From a virus: 39,779 nt of DNA. The translations under genes were made by a program, and so were the position numbers. The notes below the pieces were generated by a model, which was given only the letters and a program-made list of their open reading frames with translations, made no database searches and was not told the DNA's origin. Numbering within the stretch: the first letter of the stretch is position 1; every line of letters starts with the position of its first letter. The stretch spans positions 1 through 39,779 of the IMG/VR virus record IMGVR_UViG_3300049717_000030; one strand, 5' to 3'. Shown here one piece after another: positions 35,765-39,779 of this stretch.

Positions 35765-35793
35765 TTGACCACATATGCGATCATTGTTAAATT
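35765..35793 (+). promoter_or_regulatory. sigma70-type promoter of the lone plus-strand gene
   Basis: TTGACC (35765-35770) and TAAATT (35788-35793) with a 17-base spacer. It points at the gene starting at 35825, opposite to the flanking virion operon. Confidence 0.5.
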
Positions 35794-35824
35794 CAAATTT
35801 AAATTAACAAAAAGGGGAATATAT

Positions 35825-36307
35825 ATGCAAAATTTTATTTTACAGAAAAATCAAGTGTTGGATAACGTCGAATATTTCAAACAGAATTCGGAAGATGGTT
35901 ATGTAAAAATGGTTGAAAAGATCATTGCACAACGACCGTTCGGTAAACATAAATTCTATATCCTGCAATTCGTCAAAAGAGTAGATGACAGAACAGGGAC
36001 TAAGAAGATGCACCATCAAGCCCGTTTAACGAAGCCTGAGCCCTTCCCAGGCTCTACATTGTTAAGGGTAGACCCTAACCAGACTGAACAAGTAACAATC
36101 GTCTGGACGATCCCTAATCAAGAGAATTTTGGATTGTACAAATCTGGCAAGATGTTTGCCGATCCGTTTGTCCATGAATGTATTGAAAAATTCTTGAAAA
36201 GTCCGCAAGAATTAATGCAACCAATGGAAGGAGATTTGACAGAAGATCAAATGAGAGAGGCTTATAGGGAAATGAAATCAAGAAAAAAGATTATAAATTT
36301 ATTTTGA
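35825..36307 (+). CDS. conserved phage protein of unknown function, opposite strand to virion operon (160 aa)
   Basis: A 160-residue protein: NVEYFKQNSEDGYVKMVEKI, then RPFGKHKFYILQFVKRVDDR, MHHQARLTKPEPFPGSTLLR, VWTIPNQENFGLYKSGKMFA and DPFVHECIEKFL. I recall this pattern as a conserved but uncharacterised family in podoviruses of the gut and environment. AAGGGGAA precedes ATG 35825. It is transcribed against the virion operon and ends at a 12-bp hairpin, so it is an independent unit placed between small portal-linked genes and the scaffold. Timing probably differs from that of the operon. Confidence 0.75.
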   Translation: MQNFILQKNQVLDNVEYFKQNSEDGYVKMVEKIIAQRPFGKHKFYILQFVKRVDDRTGTKKMHHQARLTKPEPFPGSTLLRVDPNQTEQVTIVWTIPNQENFGLYKSGKMFADPFVHECIEKFLKSPQELMQPMEGDLTEDQMREAYREMKSRKKIINLF

Positions 36308-36333
36308 ATTAAGGGGTATTACCCCTTAATTCA
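36305..36333. terminator. 12-bp hairpin between convergent genes
   Basis: TGAATTAAGGGG (36305-36316) and CCCCTTAATTCA (36322-36333) form a perfect 12-bp stem with a 5-base TATTA loop. It overlaps the stop codons of the convergent genes at 36307 and 36326. AT-rich flanks exist on both sides but no long U-run, so it may be a bidirectional, moderate terminator. Confidence 0.5.
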
Positions 36334-36505
36334 TTCGTGTTGGTGGAGTGCCTTTTTGTTGGCTTTCTGTGGGAATCATCGTTGTGAATGTTCCCATCTT
36401 TTTTCCTGTTTTACCACGGATTCCGACTCCATGATATGTCCCTGAATTTTCCATATGCCTGGTATTGAATGGCAGTTGAGCGGATCCGCTCGTCTTAGCC
36501 TTCAT
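36326..36505 (-). CDS. small basic virion-operon protein (59 aa)
   Basis: A 59-residue basic, Gly/Thr-rich protein, MKAKTSGSAQLPFNTRHMEN onward, with GVGIRGKTGKKMG in the middle. GAGGG precedes ATG 36505, which overlaps the preceding gene by 11 bases. It reads into the 12-bp hairpin at its end. No family recognised. It is one of three small charged genes between portal and scaffold. Confidence 0.6.
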   Translation of the reverse strand: MKAKTSGSAQLPFNTRHMENSGTYHGVGIRGKTGKKMGTFTTMIPTESQQKGTPPTRMN

Positions 36506-36704
36506 GATCCCTCGGCACTTTCATTTTTTTCTTTTCTGGAGGCATTGGTTCAATGGAAGATGGGTTTTTCTTACCCACTTTTCCAGCTTCGCCAACACCT
36601 CTATATTTACCAGCACATTCATAATTTCTATGGTCATATGCGGGTTTATTTGGTTCCGAAAAATCAGGTCTTTCAACGAAAGGCTCTTTGATTTCGTTAT
36701 CCAT
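36495..36704 (-). CDS. small charged protein between portal and scaffold (69 aa)
   Basis: A 69-residue protein, MDNEIKEPFVERPDFSEPNK, with YECAGKYRGVGEAGKVGKK and a Lys-rich end. Start ATG 36704 lies two bases after the previous stop and has AGG nearby; a longer frame upstream overlaps the previous gene. The gene resembles short disordered head proteins. Function unknown. Confidence 0.58.
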   Translation of the reverse strand: MDNEIKEPFVERPDFSEPNKPAYDHRNYECAGKYRGVGEAGKVGKKNPSSIEPMPPEKKKMKVPRDHEG

Positions 36705-36705
36705 T

Positions 36706-36921
36706 TTAATGCCTGTAATCGGGTTTTGCTCGTGCTTTATTTGCATCTTTAACAAAAGATTGCTGATCGCTATGGATATCTTCTTCTGTATCTGGATACT
36801 TAGAATTGGTTATCTCACCAACTCTTGGCAATTCTTTTCTATGGGCTTCTTCGGGAAAAAATTCTTTCGAATCTGGCTTTCCTGGCTTCATATCCATTTT
36901 ACGGTCTTCCATTGATTTCAT
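36706..36921 (-). CDS. small charged protein following the portal (71 aa)
   Basis: A 71-residue hydrophilic protein, MKSMEDRKMDMKPGKPDSKE, then DQQSFVKDANKARAKPDYR. GGAAGG precedes ATG 36921, which overlaps the portal stop by four bases. Highly charged and probably unstructured. No family recognised. Confidence 0.62.
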   Translation of the reverse strand: MKSMEDRKMDMKPGKPDSKEFFPEEAHRKELPRVGEITNSKYPDTEEDIHSDQQSFVKDANKARAKPDYRH

Positions 36922-39068
36922 AATAAACCTTCCATTGTTTGTTGGTTTGGTTGTGCATTACCACTGTTTGGTTGTGCATTACCGTTTTGTTGTTGTGAAT
37001 TGTTTTGCATATTTTCTAACAAGAAATCAGTAGAATGGGTTTCAATTTTCGCATCCAATTTCTCTTTATCATCGTTATCTTCTTGAATATTCCCCAATTC
37101 TGCCAGTCTATTAGCCGTCTTAGCTGCTTCAATCTCTCCATGCTGTGTTATGATTTCTAACAACTTTTGCAGGGCTTCCACTTTGTTTTTAAGGGCCATA
37201 GATTTGTTTTGCGTAATTTGAGATAAACGCTCTTCATATAATCCCACATCTGCTTTGGAGCGTTGATCTCGTTCTTTCGCCCATGTTAATTCGTTGACTG
37301 ATTTTGCATGTAATAAATGCAACTCAGCTTCCATTTTCGTATGTTCAATTATCATCTGTTGATTTTGTGCTTCCATCTGGGCTTTTTCGCGTTGTTCCAC
37401 TTCCTGCATGATCTCATTTTTGCCTTGAATGGTTGCGTATTGCAAAATGAATTTGGGTGGGATGATTCCCCCCAGCTCTTTATTGAGATGCAGCATTTGC
37501 ATAAATTGCTGTTGCGCTTGAACCGTAGTATTAAGACCTTCCGAAACAAGAACGTCATATTTCGAGAACGTTTTGTTAAGAAATTCAACGTTCGGCTGTT
37601 TGCCAAGAATTCTTGCGATTTTGGCAGGACTCCATTTATTTTGTATGATCTTTTGTTCGAGTCTTCCAAGTGATTTAAGAACGTTATCCCACTGATCGAA
37701 ATACTTCTGCAAAGTGACAAGACCAGCTCCTTGGCGTAACATAACTTCGATTCCGGTTGTAGAATCGTCGGCCATGCCCATAAGCTCTTGGTTGACGCCA
37801 GATGTACGGAAAATGAAGTCTGCCAATTGATTTGCCAATTCCATGTCTGAAGGTGGTACGGCATTAGGGATAATTTTTTGTATGTCTGTGAGAACATTTC
37901 CTTGCTTGACAATGATGTCACCACCATAACCACCCTCCTTGAGAACCTCTGGATTAACAATCGAATTCTCTATATACATCCAACCTGTATTTAAAGAACT
38001 TTCTGATATCTGGTGGTTCAAAATTATTCGACGATTCATCAAGAACTGCGTATCACGCATGGCCCTAGTCAAAGACCTATCCCGTAGGTCAAATTGGGCC
38101 ACGTGTGCGTCATGGTTCCAATATACGGGGATCATGGGGCTTTCATCGAATCCCATAGGGTTATGGCCGATGTACATCATATATTCATTCAATACGACAG
38201 CGACTTTCCATGTGGGGACTTCAACTTCTATTACTTCATAAAAATCTGTATTAGCGATCATTTCGTCGAGATATTCGTCATTATCCGCATAGTCATACGT
38301 CATGCCGTCATTCTCATTATACAGCATCTTCTTCATGCGTTTGGACTTGTACCAGATATGGGAAAGCACTAAGAGATCATTTCTAGCCAGATTATAATTC
38401 TCTGGAAGGAAATAGAATTTTCCATAACGGTTTCCGTACCCACTCATAGTCATAATGAGATCGCGCTTAGTCTTAAAGCGGTTCATCGCTTCTTGCTTCG
38501 AGATATATTGCTGAGTCCACCAAAAATTACTGTCAGATCCATCAGGTTCACGGAAATAACTATCACAGAGAAATGAGTTGTATGGCCATATCTTCAAGTC
38601 CATCGTTCCATTTACCGGATCGTCAGTATAATCAAGATAGGGTTGAATCAAACATAACCCCGCGATAGCACTTTGTTCATATGCTATAGAAAGCTTTTCT
38701 AGTATGCCTCTATAGTTATTTGCATACGTCATTAGTTTTGTGAGATCGTCAGCGAATTCTTGTTTAGAGCCCTCGATGGGAGTGTAGTTAATAGACTTTC
38801 GATGTTGGCGTTGATAGCCAGTTACCATATTTATGGGCTGTTGAAGCAAATTAAAATGAAAATTCTGGAAGTTTTGCTGGGGATAGAAATTGAAATACGA
38901 ATTTATAAAACGCTGCTCTCCGGCATAAAAAAGCACATCAATATTGGATTGATTCCATCTCGCTTGTTCAATCGGTTCAAATTTTCCGTATAGATTATCC
39001 ATCCAAGTTTTTACGTTGGATTCGTTCGGCTCGGTATCCGTTTCCCACGGAGGAAAATACATCGGCAT
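36918..39068 (-). CDS. portal protein, P22-type (716 aa)
   Basis: The dodecameric gate at the capsid vertex. The N-terminal half shows the portal pattern: WNQSNIDVLFYAGEQRFINS, LLQQPINMVTGYQRQHRKSI, CLIQPYLDYTDDPVNGTMDL, and WRSTRY-type W-N-H-D-A-H (VYWNHDAHVAQFDLRDRSLT). The central crown region contains GVNQELMGMADDSTTGIEVM, the I-x-x-R-Q-G-A-G that lines the tunnel. The C-terminus (560-716) is a long coiled coil followed by a Gln/Asn-rich barrel-like end (NSQQQNGNAQPNSGNAQPNQ), as in P22 and related portals. ATG 39068 sits seven bases after AGGGA. It is the first gene of the virion operon. Confidence 0.85.
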   Translation of the reverse strand: MPMYFPPWETDTEPNESNVKTWMDNLYGKFEPIEQARWNQSNIDVLFYAGEQRFINSYFNFYPQQNFQNFHFNLLQQPINMVTGYQRQHRKSINYTPIEGSKQEFADDLTKLMTYANNYRGILEKLSIAYEQSAIAGLCLIQPYLDYTDDPVNGTMDLKIWPYNSFLCDSYFREPDGSDSNFWWTQQYISKQEAMNRFKTKRDLIMTMSGYGNRYGKFYFLPENYNLARNDLLVLSHIWYKSKRMKKMLYNENDGMTYDYADNDEYLDEMIANTDFYEVIEVEVPTWKVAVVLNEYMMYIGHNPMGFDESPMIPVYWNHDAHVAQFDLRDRSLTRAMRDTQFLMNRRIILNHQISESSLNTGWMYIENSIVNPEVLKEGGYGGDIIVKQGNVLTDIQKIIPNAVPPSDMELANQLADFIFRTSGVNQELMGMADDSTTGIEVMLRQGAGLVTLQKYFDQWDNVLKSLGRLEQKIIQNKWSPAKIARILGKQPNVEFLNKTFSKYDVLVSEGLNTTVQAQQQFMQMLHLNKELGGIIPPKFILQYATIQGKNEIMQEVEQREKAQMEAQNQQMIIEHTKMEAELHLLHAKSVNELTWAKERDQRSKADVGLYEERLSQITQNKSMALKNKVEALQKLLEIITQHGEIEAAKTANRLAELGNIQEDNDDKEKLDAKIETHSTDFLLENMQNNSQQQNGNAQPNSGNAQPNQQTMEGLL

Positions 39069-39099
39069 AGACATTCCCTGTAAGAGGCGTATATTCAAT

Positions 39100-39128
39100 A
39101 TAATATTAAATATTTGTCTTTATAGCAA
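39100..39128 (-). promoter_or_regulatory. sigma70-type promoter of the virion operon
   Basis: Minus-strand TTGCTA (39128-39123) and TATTAT (39105-39100), spacer 17 bases, with initiation near 39093, 25 bases before the portal start. Confidence 0.6.
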
Positions 39129-39148
39129 AAATTTATAGAAAATTTTTG
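39126..39148. promoter_or_regulatory. 9-bp inverted repeat shared by back-to-back promoters
   Basis: CAAAAATTT (39126-39134) and AAATTTTTG (39140-39148) are perfect inverted repeats centred at 39137. Their outer ends form parts of the -35 elements of the leftward (39100-39128) and rightward (39146-39174) promoters. A dimeric regulator or late activator bound here could act symmetrically on the virion and fibre operons. Confidence 0.45.
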
Positions 39149-39174
39149 AGATTAAATAATATTAATGATAATTT
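39146..39174 (+). promoter_or_regulatory. candidate promoter of the fibre operon
   Basis: TTGAGA (39146-39151) and TAATTT (39169-39174) with a 17-base spacer. The -10 is weak, so an activator may be required. GGGGGAA precedes the ATG at 39200. Confidence 0.4.
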
Positions 39175-39199
39175 TAAGTTGATAAAACAAGGGGGAATT

Positions 39200-39779
39200 A
39201 TGTCAGGTTTACAGGTATATCAAGAAGGAGGGCAAGGGGTAGTAACCGCGCAATTTCCTCCGGTCGCATCTCCAAGAGATCCAATTTCATCAACTGTTAG
39301 TGCTTTTCCAGACATTGTTGGAAGTGATGGATCGCCTTATAATTTATTGCGTATGTGGATCAATACAACAACAAAATCCGTTTTCATGTATTTGGGACAA
39401 GGTGTTTGGGTTTTAATCAGCACCGGGACTGGAGATGTTACATCCGTAACCGGAACCGCTAACCAAATCTTTGCTAATCCGAATACTGGAGCGGTTATTC
39501 TTTCTCTTATCGGCCCATATACACCATCGACATATACTCTTGATGGAGTTTTATATGGTAATACAACAAGTTCAATCGGAGCCACAGTGGCCGGAACAAA
39601 TGGACAGACTTTAATAGGAAATACAAGTCTCGCACCTTCTTTTGCTGCCATAGGTACATTATCAGGGCTTACAGAATTTGGCGTTATCACTATGGGGGCT
39701 ACTGCATTTGTAGCGACAACAGCCGGATCGGCAGGTCAATATTTAGTATCTAATGCGACAAGCGCTCCAACATTTCAAA
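39200..39779 (+). CDS. tail fibre protein, N-terminal part (continues at base 1)
   Basis: The N-terminal 193 residues of the 308-residue fibre that continues at base 1. The N-terminal domain (MSGLQVYQEGGQGVVTAQFP, then YNLLRMWINTTTKSVFMYLG) is of the kind that attaches to the tail; after GDVTSVTGTANQIFANPNTG the chain becomes a fibre stalk with DGVLYGNTTSSIGATVAGTN and NGQTLIGNTSLAPSFAAIG. GGGGGAA lies before ATG 39200. It is the first gene of the plus-strand unit, opposite the portal, and is interrupted only by the arbitrary linearisation of the circle. Confidence 0.8.
   Translation, partial: MSGLQVYQEGGQGVVTAQFPPVASPRDPISSTVSAFPDIVGSDGSPYNLLRMWINTTTKSVFMYLGQGVWVLISTGTGDVTSVTGTANQIFANPNTGAVILSLIGPYTPSTYTLDGVLYGNTTSSIGATVAGTNGQTLIGNTSLAPSFAAIGTLSGLTEFGVITMGATAFVATTAGSAGQYLVSNATSAPTFQ
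39653..39779 (+). repeat. 127-base terminal overlap with the start of the window
   Basis: Bases 39653-39779 are identical to bases 1-127, and the fibre frame runs through the join without a change. An exact overlap of 127 is what a de Bruijn assembler with k=127 leaves on a circular contig, so it is probably an assembly overlap rather than a biological terminal repeat. The genome unit is 39,652 bp. Confidence 0.9.

Noticed and set aside
1-39779. CRISPR array, integrase/att site, or diversity-generating retroelement
   Set aside because: No regularly spaced direct repeats with spacers, no tyrosine or serine recombinase motifs and no reverse transcriptase were seen on reading all the frames; the fibre genes have no template-repeat partner that I can find.

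Overview
The window is essentially one complete, circularly closed tailed-phage genome. The last 127 bases (39653-39779) repeat the first 127 exactly, so the non-redundant unit is 39,652 bp and the tail-fibre gene that runs off the right end (39200 onward) continues in frame at base 1. The DNA is AT-rich, genes are tightly packed with many ATGA/TAATG overlaps, Shine-Dalgarno sites are clear, and TAA/TAG/TGA all act as stops, so the host is a bacterium using the standard bacterial code. The virion genes (P22-type portal, scaffold, N4-gp56-type capsid protein, connector, long coiled-coil ejection-like proteins, no tape measure or sheath) suggest a short-tailed (podovirus-like) phage. No integrase, repressor, RNA polymerase or DNA polymerase is recognisable. 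The host cannot be named from sequence alone.

Layout: (1) 39200 through the junction to 3518, plus strand: tail fibres and small accessory proteins, including a fibre with a YadA-like head repeat and a C1q-like tip. (2) 6981 down to 3658, minus strand: recombination block with an SSB and a YqaJ-type exonuclease. (3) 6982-7580: a 600-bp divergent control region without genes, holding minus-strand promoters, two strong minus-strand terminators and a probable structured RNA. (4) 7581-14467, plus strand: replication initiator with an iteron-like origin inside it, DnaC-like loader, RusA resolvase, ParB-like protein, terminase small subunit candidate, a C5 cytosine methyltransferase broken by an HNH gene, and terminase large subunit. 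(5) 21184 down to 14439, minus strand: about 20 small early genes plus a tRNA-Tyr, a degenerate CAU-anticodon tRNA and a 76-nt near-continuous hairpin. (6) 39068 down to 21565, minus strand: the virion operon from portal to the two large ejection-like proteins. It is interrupted by one plus-strand gene (35825-36307) that has its own promoter.

The genes form a self-contained replication, recombination and packaging programme: initiator plus DnaC-like loader recruit host helicase, SSB plus YqaJ plus RusA make and resolve recombinant concatemers, and the terminase packages them. Control appears to sit at three divergent regions (around 7.1-7.5 kb, 21.25 kb and 39.13 kb), each with symmetric sequence overlapping promoters. 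A ribbon-helix-helix protein encoded next to the 21.25-kb region is the only visible candidate repressor.

Most worth a second look: the methyltransferase locus. An HNH gene with its own promoter interrupts it, a 6-nt insertion puts a stop codon exactly at the catalytic Pro-Cys, and a second frame over the same DNA stays open and itself looks like a conserved protein. Next are the OOP-like/structured RNA region upstream of the replication gene, the long hairpin beside the tRNAs, and a 47-residue repeat protein among the ejection genes.
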